In this document: positions 43,994-51,761 of the stretch, in pieces
Layout of the letters: each line of letters opens with the position of its first letter
How positions within the stretch are numbered: the first letter of the stretch is position 1
From: Paenibacillus sp. OV219
GTDB lineage: Bacteria > Bacillota > Bacilli > Paenibacillales > Paenibacillaceae
Direction: 5' to 3'
NCBI RefSeq assembly: GCF_900110075.1
Contig: NZ_FOCJ01000006.1
Coordinates: 62,001-126,000 of the forward strand
Length of the DNA stretch: 64,000 bases
Made by a program: the position numbers and the translations under genes
Notes under the pieces: generated by a model
Database searches by the model: none
What the model was told of the DNA's origin: nothing
The model's input: the letters and a program-made list of their open reading frames with translations, nothing else

Positions 43994-44320
43994 AATGGTC
44001 CCGTCATTCTTGCTCGCACATCCGCCCGTCAATGGTCCCGTCGTTCTCGCTCGCACATCCGCCCGTCAATGGTCCCGTCATTCTTGCTAGCATATCCGCC
44101 CGTCAATTGTCCCGCCGTTCTCGCTCGCACATCCACTCGTCGATGGTCCCGTCATTCTCGCTCGCACTTCCGCCCGTCAATGGTCCCGTCATTCTTGCTC
44201 GCATATCCGCCCGTCAATGGTCCCGTCACTCTTGCTCGCACATCCGCCCGTCAATGGTCCCGTCATTCACGCTCGCTGATCGGCCCTGGTCCCATCATTC
44301 TCGCCTACACACCCGCCTTC
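43994..44320. repeat. tandem array of about nine 37-bp units
   Basis: Units begin every 37 bp at 43994, 44031, 44068, 44105, 44142, 44179, 44216 and 44253, then a shortened and a partial unit to about 44320. Consensus blocks: AATGGTCCCGTCATTC, TTGCTCGCACATCC and GCCCGTC. The unit is not a multiple of 3 and has no unique spacers, so it is neither a coding repeat nor a CRISPR array. Confidence 0.92.
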
Positions 44321-44325
44321 AAAAA

Positions 44326-44772
44326 CTACTGCACCACAATATACCCAATCATCGGCCCGCCATTGGCAAGCGATGTATGCGTGAGGCAAAGGATGGGGTA
44401 TGTCCCTTTTTGCTCCGCGGTGAAGTGCACTGTCGTCGTTTGGCCTTTGTTAATCTCGCCTTTTACCCCCAGCTCATGGATGACAAAAGGATGCGATTTC
44501 CCGTTGACCCCCGTAATCCGCAGCTCCACATGCTCGCCCTTGTTCACGACGATCGTCCCGGGATCGAAGCGATACACCTCGAGCTCTTTGCCGTCGTCGG
44601 TCTTCGTCTTGAACTCGCCCGTGACGAGCTGAATGACGCGCGTACCTTGCTGGTCAGCAAGCGTAGCCCGAGATTGGTTCCACCGCAGCCCAAAAGCGGC
44701 CGTAATCATGACCATCACCACGAGGAAAAACAGCCATAGCTGTTTTCTGCTAATGACAAAAATATTTGACAT
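44326..44772 (-). CDS. membrane-anchored cupredoxin-domain protein
   Basis: 148 residues. One N-terminal membrane helix (LWLFFLVVMVMITAAFGL, about 12-29) and an external cupredoxin domain: FDPGTIVVNKGEHVELRI, SHPFVIHELGVKGEI, and the copper-loop CLTHTSLANGGPM with His, Cys, His and Met ligands. Likely binds copper outside the membrane for electron transfer or copper handling. AGGTGGG precedes this ATG; 38 upstream in-frame residues have no RBS. Its 3' end abuts the 37-bp repeat array. Confidence 0.82.
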   Translation of the reverse strand: MSNIFVISRKQLWLFFLVVMVMITAAFGLRWNQSRATLADQQGTRVIQLVTGEFKTKTDDGKELEVYRFDPGTIVVNKGEHVELRITGVNGKSHPFVIHELGVKGEINKGQTTTVHFTAEQKGTYPILCLTHTSLANGGPMIGYIVVQ

Positions 44773-44910
44773 ATCCGCCCACCTGCTTTCACAGAATATG
44801 ATAGCTAGTCTATGCATAGGTTTAGGCAGCGATGACTTTGCTTTAACGAGGGTTTGCAAGTGTGCTAGAATACCGTAAGAAGCCATTACAAATTATAGGT
44901 AGGATTGGAG

Positions 44911-45528
44911 ATGGAGTACCTGAGCTTATTTCATGAAATCGTAGACAAGCTGCTGCACTGGATTGAGGGACTTGGCTATTTCGGCATTATGATCGGCCTA
45001 ATGATTGAAGTCATTCCGAGCGAAATCGTGCTTGGCTACGCCGGTTACTTAGTGTCCGCTCATAAAATTACATACTGGGGAGCAGTATTGTTCGGTATAG
45101 TCGGCGCGGTAGCGCAGCAATGGATTCTATACGGTATTGGCCGCTTCGCAGGCCGTCCGTTCTTCGAGAAATACGGCAAGTTTATCAAAATAAAACCGAA
45201 GCATCTCGACATCGCCGAGCAGTGGTTCCTCCGTTATGGTGCAGGTATCGTGTTCACGGCACGATTCGTGCCGATCATGCGTCAGGTGATTTCGATTCCG
45301 GCGGGGATGGCAAGAATGTCGTTCGGGCTGTTCACGCTGCTAACGACGCTCGCGTCAATCCCTTGGGTGCTGCTATTTGTTTATTTAGGCAAAACAGCAG
45401 GGGAGAACTGGGAGCATATCGACGAGAAGGCAGCGCCTTACGTGCAGCCTGCGATTCTGATTGCAATTGCCGTTCTAGTCATTTATGTGCTCTACAAAGT
45501 GATGAAGCGCAAGGGCAAAACAATTTAA
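44911..45528 (+). CDS. DedA-family membrane protein
   Basis: About 205 residues. The SNARE-associated/DedA core is clear: GYFGIMIGLMIEVIPSEIVLGYAGYL, then YGIGRFAGRPFFEKYGKF and the conserved ARFVPIMRQVISIPAGMARM. Four to five membrane segments. DedA proteins act in membrane lipid handling, such as undecaprenyl-phosphate or phospholipid flipping, and proton-motive-force upkeep. ATG 44911 is chosen over TTG 44905 because of GGTAGGA spacing. Confidence 0.9.
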   Translation: MEYLSLFHEIVDKLLHWIEGLGYFGIMIGLMIEVIPSEIVLGYAGYLVSAHKITYWGAVLFGIVGAVAQQWILYGIGRFAGRPFFEKYGKFIKIKPKHLDIAEQWFLRYGAGIVFTARFVPIMRQVISIPAGMARMSFGLFTLLTTLASIPWVLLFVYLGKTAGENWEHIDEKAAPYVQPAILIAIAVLVIYVLYKVMKRKGKTI

Positions 45529-45612
45529 CGGGGCATTTGTACAGAGGGTGAACCGTTTGATACAATTGGATATTATAAGCAATCTATCTATTTAGAGAAG
45601 AGGCGAATAACG

Positions 45613-46179
45613 ATGGCGAAGAATGTAGCGAACAAACTCAGCAAAGGCATTAGCCCACAGCAATTTGTAGATACAATGCAGAAGAACAAAGAGGCTTTCC
45701 AAGATTGGGGCAACCGTTTCGAGTGGGCCCAAGAAGACGACCGCGAGTTTTTCGAGTCGATCGCGAACCGTGACGATCTGCGCTGCTTGATTCTTATGGC
45801 TGAATGGTGCGGCGATGTTGTCCGCAACGTGCCGGTCGTATTCAAGGCGCTTGAGCTGACACAGATGCCGGTTGATGTTCTTATCATGGAAGATCATCTG
45901 GATACGATGGATGAGTTTCTGACGATGGGTGGCCGTGCTGTACCAATCGTCATTATTGCTGACACAGGCGGTCATGTGCTTGGCCAATGGGGTCCGCGTC
46001 CTACGCATGTGCAGGAAGTAATGACGGCGTTCAAGCAGGCGAATCCGGACCGTGAAGCAGCGGATTACCAAGAGAAGATTGGCATTGCCCGTCAAGAAAT
46101 GGGCCGCCGCTATGGTGAAGGTACGGCGTATCAACAAGTGATCCTCGAAGAGCTGCGCCAGCTGCTGGCTTCTGTCTAA
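45613..46179 (+). CDS. thioredoxin-like protein lacking the second catalytic Cys
   Basis: 188 residues. Thioredoxin fold of the Thioredoxin_9 kind: LILMAEWCGDVVRNVPVVFKAL around residues 60-81 and GGRAVPIVIIAD with the cis-Pro. The active site reads C66-G-D-V69, so the usual resolving Cys is Val. It may work as a monothiol or a chaperone. AGAGG precedes the ATG. The metallo-hydrolase gene starts one base after its stop, suggesting coupling. Confidence 0.8.
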   Translation: MAKNVANKLSKGISPQQFVDTMQKNKEAFQDWGNRFEWAQEDDREFFESIANRDDLRCLILMAEWCGDVVRNVPVVFKALELTQMPVDVLIMEDHLDTMDEFLTMGGRAVPIVIIADTGGHVLGQWGPRPTHVQEVMTAFKQANPDREAADYQEKIGIARQEMGRRYGEGTAYQQVILEELRQLLASV

Positions 46180-46180
46180 C

Positions 46181-46816
46181 ATGTTCAAGATTGAAACATT
46201 CACGCTCGGCCCTTTGCAAACAAACTGCTACCTTCTCACCGAGGAAACGGGCAAGCGTGCTTTTATCGTCGATCCAGGTATGGGACCGAAACGTCTCATC
46301 GAGCGGATCAAGGAACGCGGCCTGACGATAGAGGCGATCGTGCTGACGCATGCGCATTTTGACCATATGGCTGGCGTTGACGATGTTCGCCGCAATTTCG
46401 GCTGTCCTGTCTATCTGCATGATGCAGAAGCCGACTGGCTGACGGATGCGCGCAAGAACGGCTCTGCTCGCTGGGAGGATGTTACGCCTCCGCTGACGAC
46501 AGAGCCGGCTGAATATGCGTTGTCCGAAGGGCAGCAATTGGAGCTGATCGGTCATACGTTCCGCATCATGCATACACCAGGCCATTCTCCGGGCAGCGTA
46601 AGCTTGCAATGTGGCGAGCATCTGCTCAGTGGAGACGTCCTGTTCCGTCAATCGGTCGGACGCACTGACCTGCCGGGAGGCAAGGAACGCGACTTGTATG
46701 ATTCGATTCGCACGAAGCTCTACAAGCTTGATCCTGCCGTACGTGTCTATCCTGGACATGGTCCGCAGACGACAATTGGTTATGAAATGGCAAACAATCC
46801 TTTTGTGCCGGCTTAA
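46181..46816 (+). CDS. MBL-fold metallo-hydrolase, glyoxalase-II-like (YqgX type)
   Basis: 211 residues. Metal motif THAHFDH (about 56-62), further ligands His in TPGHSPGS, Asp in LSGDVLF and His in YPGHGPQT: the full MBL set. Similar in size to YqgX and other short glyoxalase-II-like hydrolases. Acts on thioesters in the cytoplasm, likely methylglyoxal-derived, though the exact substrate is inferred. Confidence 0.9.
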   Translation: MFKIETFTLGPLQTNCYLLTEETGKRAFIVDPGMGPKRLIERIKERGLTIEAIVLTHAHFDHMAGVDDVRRNFGCPVYLHDAEADWLTDARKNGSARWEDVTPPLTTEPAEYALSEGQQLELIGHTFRIMHTPGHSPGSVSLQCGEHLLSGDVLFRQSVGRTDLPGGKERDLYDSIRTKLYKLDPAVRVYPGHGPQTTIGYEMANNPFVPA

Positions 46817-46862
46817 TTAGCCGGCTTTATCTATTCCATGAGCTAATGGAGGAATCATAAGC

Positions 46863-49127
46863 GTGGCAGAAACGAAGACGAAATTAAAGGATGAAGAGCT
46901 CGAAGGCGGTTCCACATCACGGGTCGAACTGACCCCAGAGGAACAAGCGGCCGAGCAGGAACGCATATTGAAGCGGTTATCTGCGGAGCTGAGCTTGCCA
47001 TATACCAAAGTGAAAGCGGCGGCATCGCTGCTTGACGAAGGCAATACGATTCCGTTCATTGCCCGTTACCGGAAGGAAATGACCGGTGAGCTCGATGAGA
47101 ACGAGCTGCGGGGCATTGAAGAGAAGCTGCAATATATGCGCAATCTCGAGAACCGCAAGCGTGAGGTTATTCGCATCATTGATGAGCAAGGCAAGCTGAC
47201 GGAAGAGCTGCGTCAGTCGATTATCGCATCGGTGAAGCTGCAGGAAATCGAAGACTTGTACCGCCCTTACCGTCAGAAGCGGAAGACTCGCGCCAGCGTC
47301 GCGAAGGAACGCGGGCTGGAGCCGCTCGCGCAGTGGCTGCTGTCGCAGCCACGCATTGCTGACCCGGCGACAGAGGCGGCACGTTACATAGATGCCGAGA
47401 AAGGCGTAGCAACGGCAGATGAATCGCTTCAAGGCGCGATGGATATTATTGCGGAGCAGCTCGCAGACGATGCGAAGATTCGTGCATGGGTGCGCCGTTA
47501 TACGTTTGATCAAGGGCTCGCTCGGACCGAGGCGAAGGATGCATCGCAGGAGTCGGTGTACGAGATGTATTACGCGTACCAAGAGCCGCTGAAGAAGCTG
47601 CCTCCGCATCGTACGCTTGCGATTAACCGCGGCGAACGTGAGGAAGTGCTGCGCGTGTCGCTCGACATTGCAGCCGAGAGGATCCATGATTACATGGATC
47701 GCAGCCTGATCCGTCCGGGCACGGCTCAATCGATTAAGTCGCTGCTGCTCCAGACGATCGAGGATGCATATAAACGGCTAATTGCGCCATCCATAGAGCG
47801 GGAGGTTCGCGGAGAGCTTACTGAGAAAGCGGAAGAGCACGCAATCGGCATTTTCTCGGTGAATTTGCGCAACCTGCTGCTGCAGCCGCCGGTTCGCGGT
47901 AATGTCGTGCTTGGTGTAGACCCGGCGTTCCGGACAGGCTGTAAGCTGGCTGTCATCGACGAGACAGGCAAACTGCTTGAGGTTGCTGTCTCCTACCCAA
48001 CGGCGCCAAACAACAAAGTAGCGGAAGCAGAGAAGCTCATTAACGGCCTCATTGATCGTTACAAAGTTGAACTGATCGTCATCGGCAATGGCACTGCTTC
48101 GCGCGAGACGGAGCAGTTCATCGCTGAGCTGATTAAGGGACGCAAATCAAGAGGAGCGCAAGGCGCTGGCGAGTTGAAATATATAATTGTCAACGAAGCG
48201 GGGGCAAGCGTGTACTCGGCTTCGAAGCTTGCTGCCGAGGAGTTCCCGAAGCTTGACGTTGCAGAGCGCAGCGCCGTGTCTATCGCACGTCGTTTGCAGG
48301 ATCCGCTTGCCGAGCTCGTAAAGATCGAGCCGAAGGCCATCGGCGTCGGCCAATATCAGCATGACGTTAGCCAGAAACGGCTTGAAGAATCGCTTGGTGG
48401 AGTGGTCGAATCGGCCGTTAACCATGTCGGTGTCGACGTCAATACAGCTTCACCGTCATTGCTCTCGTACGTGGCAGGCATTAACGCGACGACGGCGAAG
48501 AACATCGTGAAATACCGTGAAGAAAACGGCAAATTCAGCGACCGCAAGACGCTTTCTAAGGTTCCGCGTCTCGGTGCAAAGACGTACGAGCAGTGTATCG
48601 GCTTCATCCGGATTCCGGAGAGCAATAATCCGCTCGACCGGACACCGATTCACCCCGAATCGTACGCTGTTGTCGACAAGCTGTGCAGTCTAATCGGCAT
48701 CAAGTTGACAGCGCTTGGTACTGATTCTTTCCGTTCCGCGCTGGAAACGATCCAAACGGAGCAGATCGCTTCTCAGCTCGGCGTTGGCGTACCGACGCTG
48801 CGCGATATTATCGACAGCTTGCTTCGCCCGGGTAGAGACCCGCGTGAAGAGCTGCCTGCGCCAATTTTCCACACGGACGTTCTGAGCATCGAGGATTTGA
48901 CGCCGGGCATGGAGTTGCACGGAACGGTACGCAATGTGATTGACTTCGGAGCCTTTGTCGATATCGGCATTAAGAACGACGGGCTTGTCCATATCTCACA
49001 GCTGAGCAACAGATTCGTGAAGCATCCGATGGATGTCGTATCCGTCGGCGATACAGTAACGGTATGGGTGTTGAGCGTTGATCTGAAGAAGGGGCGTGTC
49101 AGCCTCACGATGCGCAAGCCGGAATAA
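46863..49127 (+). CDS. tex: Tex-family transcription accessory protein
   Basis: 754 residues. Tex layout: N-terminal helical domain (VKAAASLLDEGNTIPFIARYRKE), YqgF/RuvC-like domain (VLGVDPAFRTGCKLAVIDETGK), helix-hairpin-helix region (INATTAKNIVKYREENGKF) and a C-terminal S1 RNA-binding domain (GTVRNVIDFGAFVDIGIKNDGLVHISQL). Works with RNA polymerase and nucleic acids. GTG start with GGAGGA upstream. An acidic ~25-residue N-terminal extension precedes the conserved part. Confidence 0.95.
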   Translation: MAETKTKLKDEELEGGSTSRVELTPEEQAAEQERILKRLSAELSLPYTKVKAAASLLDEGNTIPFIARYRKEMTGELDENELRGIEEKLQYMRNLENRKREVIRIIDEQGKLTEELRQSIIASVKLQEIEDLYRPYRQKRKTRASVAKERGLEPLAQWLLSQPRIADPATEAARYIDAEKGVATADESLQGAMDIIAEQLADDAKIRAWVRRYTFDQGLARTEAKDASQESVYEMYYAYQEPLKKLPPHRTLAINRGEREEVLRVSLDIAAERIHDYMDRSLIRPGTAQSIKSLLLQTIEDAYKRLIAPSIEREVRGELTEKAEEHAIGIFSVNLRNLLLQPPVRGNVVLGVDPAFRTGCKLAVIDETGKLLEVAVSYPTAPNNKVAEAEKLINGLIDRYKVELIVIGNGTASRETEQFIAELIKGRKSRGAQGAGELKYIIVNEAGASVYSASKLAAEEFPKLDVAERSAVSIARRLQDPLAELVKIEPKAIGVGQYQHDVSQKRLEESLGGVVESAVNHVGVDVNTASPSLLSYVAGINATTAKNIVKYREENGKFSDRKTLSKVPRLGAKTYEQCIGFIRIPESNNPLDRTPIHPESYAVVDKLCSLIGIKLTALGTDSFRSALETIQTEQIASQLGVGVPTLRDIIDSLLRPGRDPREELPAPIFHTDVLSIEDLTPGMELHGTVRNVIDFGAFVDIGIKNDGLVHISQLSNRFVKHPMDVVSVGDTVTVWVLSVDLKKGRVSLTMRKPE

Positions 49128-49142
49128 GTGAAGGCATGCATA

Positions 49143-49214
49143 TAAAAAGGGTGTTATCTTCGAGCAGTCACTTGTAAAGCTAAGTCACTGCAAAGAGATA
49201 GCACCCTTTTTCAT
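49143..49214. terminator. bidirectional terminator between tex and cmpA
   Basis: AAAAAGGGTGTTATCT pairs with AGATAgCACCCTTTTT with an inner AGCAGT-ACTT stem; long hairpin with A and T flanks. Confidence 0.9.
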
Positions 49215-49216
49215 TC

Positions 49217-49351
49217 TTATAAGCTTGCGGAATCATCATCAGGACGTCCGCTAGTACGATAGAAGTACCAGCAGTCGTTCAAGAGACGAATTTGCCGGCG
49301 ATCCTTCTTTAAGAAAGCACGCATCAGTTGGTTGCAGAGCCATTGCGGCAT
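49217..49351 (-). CDS. cmpA: cortex morphogenetic protein CmpA
   Basis: 44 residues. MPQWLCNQLMRAFLKKDRRQIRLLNDCWYFY is essentially the CmpA signature; B. subtilis CmpA is 37 residues. CmpA checks spore envelope assembly by helping ClpXP degrade SpoIVA. GGAAGGAGGG sits right before the ATG. The tail TSGRPDDDSASL is longer than in B. subtilis. The gene is small and easily missed. Confidence 0.92.
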   Translation of the reverse strand: MPQWLCNQLMRAFLKKDRRQIRLLNDCWYFYRTSGRPDDDSASL

Positions 49352-49456
49352 AGCTTCGCCCTCCTTCCAGCTATCACTCGTTGTAATAACTAGCTTATGA
49401 GAGCGGGCGAATGTCCGTGCAGGTCCCATTTACAAAAACATGCATTTCTCGCGATA

Positions 49457-49810
49457 TTACATGTCGAGTTCTTCCTCGTACCATTGCTCCAACTGCGCTT
49501 GCAGCGCACGGATTTCCGTAAGGAGCGAGATGAGCGGGTAGGATTTCTCTTCGACGGAGGAGAAGTCTTTCTCGAGCTCGTTCATGTAATCAAGACCGGA
49601 ATGAACAGTAAGTGACTTGTCATGTAGTTCAATGTCCGCGCACTCTGCGATTGCGTAAGGCAGCACAGGTACATGATTAGCTGTCAGCTTGTCGATCTCT
49701 TTATGAAGGCGCAGATTAAGCGCACTTAGTTGATAGGCGTGCGAGGCTGGCATTTCGACAAAGGAGACGTCTTGTCCGTTCTTCATTACGATATAACGCA
49801 TTGCTGGCAT
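49457..49810 (-). CDS. hypothetical protein, 117 residues
   Basis: Beta-like N-terminus (RYIVMKNGQDVSFVEMPASH), a conserved-looking middle (YAIAECADIELHDKSLTVHSGLDY), and a C-terminal helix (LLTEIRALQAQLEQWYEEEL). No signal peptide or membrane segment. AGGGGG precedes the ATG. Not recognised. About 100 bp upstream of cmpA on the same strand. Confidence 0.7.
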   Translation of the reverse strand: MPAMRYIVMKNGQDVSFVEMPASHAYQLSALNLRLHKEIDKLTANHVPVLPYAIAECADIELHDKSLTVHSGLDYMNELEKDFSSVEEKSYPLISLLTEIRALQAQLEQWYEEELDM

Positions 49811-49931
49811 ATTGATTTTCCCCCTATATTCTGCTTGATGACCTGACCGATGAATACCTCTTGACAGTGTAGCGTATTCGTCCTTTAAAATTCAAGTATA
49901 CGCGGTTATTTTAATCAAGGAGAATTATTCG

Positions 49932-50411
49932 ATGCAGGATCATCAGTTACAGGAATGGATAGAGCGGGTTTCGCTGCAGTACTTCGGTATTCCTTTTCGT
50001 CACAAAGCTTCGTTTAATGCAAGGCTGAAGTCGACGGGGGGCCGTTATTTCACAAAGTCGCATAATATCGAGATTAGTCCGCATCAGCTTCGCAATTATG
50101 GGGAAGAGGAAACGGAGAGAATCATTAAGCATGAGCTATGCCATTATCATTTACATATTTTGAAACGGGGATACCAGCACCGGGATGCGGACTTCAAGCA
50201 ACTGCTTGCCAAAGTCGGCGGCACGCGCTATTGCAAATCGCTTCCGCCAGGGGAGAAGCGCAAGACGGAGCCGTATCGGTATAAGCTTGTTTGCCGCAGT
50301 TGTGGCATGGAATACTTGCGCAAACGTAAGGCCGATCCGAGGCGATATGCATGCGGTAGATGCCGCGGACAATTATTGCTTTATATGCTTGACTTCAAAT
50401 CTCAGACGTGA
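49932..50411 (+). CDS. SprT-family zinc protein
   Basis: 159 residues. Metal-binding HELCHYHLH (about 67-75) in a SprT-like domain, then a zinc-ribbon CRSC...CGRC (about 122-141). Family members are SprT/Spartan-like metalloproteins; the bacterial form has unclear function. CAAGGAG lies before the ATG. The tRNA array starts 30 bp after the stop. Confidence 0.88.
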   Translation: MQDHQLQEWIERVSLQYFGIPFRHKASFNARLKSTGGRYFTKSHNIEISPHQLRNYGEEETERIIKHELCHYHLHILKRGYQHRDADFKQLLAKVGGTRYCKSLPPGEKRKTEPYRYKLVCRSCGMEYLRKRKADPRRYACGRCRGQLLLYMLDFKSQT

Positions 50412-50417
50412 TAAATT
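50389..50417 (+). promoter_or_regulatory. candidate promoter of the first tRNA cluster
   Basis: TTGACT (50389-50394), 17-bp spacer, TAAATT (50412-50417), overlapping the 3' end of the SprT gene. Weaker than the second-cluster promoter. Confidence 0.4.
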
Positions 50418-50440
50418 ATTTCTTGTCACTCAAACAATAT

Positions 50441-50516
50441 TCCCTGATAGCTCAGTTGGTAGAGCACTCGACTGTTAATCGAGTTGTCACAGGTTCGAGT
50501 CCTGTTCGGGGAGCCA
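50441..50516 (+). tRNA. tRNA-Asn (GTT)
   Basis: 76 nt, cloverleaf complete. Anticodon GTT in CTCGACTGTTAATCGAG. Acceptor TCCCTGA pairs with TCGGGGA and CCA is encoded. First gene of the array. Confidence 0.95.
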
Positions 50517-50523
50517 ATTCTTT

Positions 50524-50614
50524 GGGGAAGTACCCAAGTGGCTCAAGGGGACCCTCTGCTAAGGGGTTAGACTGCGCAAGTGGTGCGAGGGTTCGAATCC
50601 CTCCTTCTCCGCCA
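50524..50614 (+). tRNA. tRNA-Ser (GCT)
   Basis: 91 nt with a long variable arm. Anticodon GCT in CCTCTGCTAAGG. Acceptor GGGGAAG pairs with CTTCTCC and CCA is encoded. Confidence 0.95.
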
Positions 50615-50692
50615 TCTTTATTAGTGGCATTTAGTAAAGCAATTATTCTTCAATCTTGACTAGCTCTAGCTGCGAGATTTGAAGAGCAGCAG

Positions 50693-50767
50693 GGCCCGTT
50701 GGTCAAGTGGTTAAGACACCTCCCTTTCACGGAGGTAACAGGGGTTCGAGTCCCCTACGGGTCACCA
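50693..50767 (+). tRNA. tRNA-Glu (TTC), copy 1
   Basis: 75 nt; anticodon TTC in CTCCCTTTCACGGAG; acceptor GGCCCGT/ACGGGTC; CCA encoded. Identical to copy 2 at 51256-51330. Confidence 0.95.
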
Positions 50768-50805
50768 ATTTCATAACTTGATATGGATTTACGACATATC
50801 ACTCC

Positions 50806-50887
50806 GCGGTCGTGGTGGAACGGCAGACACACCATCTTGAGGGGGTGGCGCCTTATGGGCGTGAGGGTTCAAATCCCTCCGACCGCA
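50806..50887 (+). tRNA. tRNA-Leu (GAG), copy 1
   Basis: 82 nt with a variable arm. Anticodon GAG in CCATCTTGAGGGGG. Acceptor GCGGTCG/CGACCGC; CCA is not encoded (TCC follows). Differs from copy 2 in the variable arm and T stem. Confidence 0.95.
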
Positions 50888-50893
50888 TCCCAA

Positions 50894-50940
50894 GAAAAAC
50901 CCTTGTTTATCAAGGGTTTTTCGCCTTTTTAGGCTTTTTT
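50894..50940 (+). terminator. terminator after the first tRNA cluster
   Basis: AAAAACCCTTG pairs with CAAGGGTTTTT around TTTAT; a second short AAAGCC-like hairpin with a long T run follows. Confidence 0.85.
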
Positions 50941-51182
50941 TAATTTTGTAGATCGATTCTTTACTAAAAAGAAGCGGCCTATCTTTTCTTTCGGGTCTTC
51001 GTTGTCGGGTTCAGAATCATTGTGAGCGTCATCTAGCCACGGCTTGTGATTCATGTGGATTGGGTCACGAATTGCTGGAGTAGATTGCTTGTATAACGGC
51101 AGCGGGATTAGCAAACGATATATACGTTCCATGCGAGAATACGAATGTCATTTCATAGAATATTTTTTATTTAGAAAAATAC
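50941..51182. other. spacer between tRNA clusters, no gene supported
   Basis: A minus-strand frame of 67 codons (50929-51132) starts without a ribosome binding site and matches nothing I know. No hairpin, repeat or RNA was recognised. Confidence 0.4.
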
Positions 51183-51211
51183 TTGCATTTTGGTTTCCGG
51201 CGGGATATAAT
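51183..51211 (+). promoter_or_regulatory. sigma-A promoter of the second tRNA cluster
   Basis: TTGCAT (51183-51188), 17-bp spacer, perfect TATAAT (51206-51211). Transcription would begin near 51218, about 40 bases before tRNA-Glu. Confidence 0.8.
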
Positions 51212-51255
51212 GATTTTCGTTGCTTGAAACAAGCTGTCGAAATAAGTCGAAGTTA

Positions 51256-51330
51256 GGCCCGTTGGTCAAGTGGTTAAGACACCTCCCTTTCACGGAGGTA
51301 ACAGGGGTTCGAGTCCCCTACGGGTCACCA
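51256..51330 (+). tRNA. tRNA-Glu (TTC), copy 2
   Basis: 75 nt, identical to the copy at 50693; CCA encoded. Confidence 0.95.
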
Positions 51331-51335
51331 TTTGC

Positions 51336-51408
51336 GAGTCATTAGCTCAGTTGGTAGAGCACCTGACTTTTAATCAGGGTGTCGTAGGTTCGAATCCTAC
51401 ATGACTCA
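51336..51408 (+). tRNA. tRNA-Lys (TTT)
   Basis: 73 nt; anticodon TTT in CTGACTTTTAATCAG; acceptor GAGTCAT/ATGACTC; CCA not encoded. Confidence 0.95.
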
Positions 51409-51447
51409 CTTTCATTTTCTTGATATGGGACAATCACATATCACTCC

Positions 51448-51528
51448 GCGGTCGTGGTGGAACGGCAGACACACCATCTTGAGGGGGTGGCGCCTTCGGG
51501 TGTGCGGGTTCAAATCCCGCCGACCGCA
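51448..51528 (+). tRNA. tRNA-Leu (GAG), copy 2
   Basis: 81 nt; anticodon GAG; acceptor GCGGTCG/CGACCGC; CCA not encoded. The 27 bases just before it resemble those before copy 1 (both have GATATGG and ACATATCACTCC). Confidence 0.95.
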
Positions 51529-51536
51529 TTCCGAGA

Positions 51537-51566
51537 AAAGCCTTGATGTATAAGGCTTTTTTCTTT
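51537..51566 (+). terminator. terminator of the second tRNA cluster
   Basis: AAAAGCCTT pairs with AAGGCTTTT around GATGTAT, followed by T. Confidence 0.85.
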
Positions 51567-51579
51567 TTCTAATCATATG

Positions 51580-51629
51580 AAAGCCGAACGCGAGTAGGAG
51601 TGAATTCTGCCGCGCTTCGGCTTTTTTTT
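51580..51629. terminator. second hairpin after the tRNA cluster
   Basis: AAAGCCGAA-CGCG pairs with CGCG-TTCGGCTTT, followed by TTTTT. Its loop is long. Confidence 0.6.
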
Positions 51630-51761
51630 CGAAGCGGTGTCCTTTCGGGATATAGACAGTGCTTGTATTCATTGACAGCAGCTATATCGATTGCAATGGA
51701 GCGTAGATATGTTAATCTATACTTGTATGTACTAAACAGCTAACTACGAGGAGATATTTAC

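Noticed and set aside
43994-44320. CRISPR array
   Set aside because: Units are contiguous with no unique spacers, and no cas gene is nearby.
44032-44739. Plus-strand frame across the 37-bp array into the cupredoxin gene
   Set aside because: Unit length is not a multiple of three so the repeat changes frame each unit; the rest is antisense to the cupredoxin gene.
50929-51132. 67-codon minus-strand frame between tRNA clusters
   Set aside because: No RBS for either possible start and no family resemblance.
51412-51672. 86-codon minus-strand frame over tRNA-Leu
   Set aside because: Antisense to tRNA-Leu; the RDLNPHTRRRHP-like peptide is a well-known spurious product of tRNA-Leu antisense.
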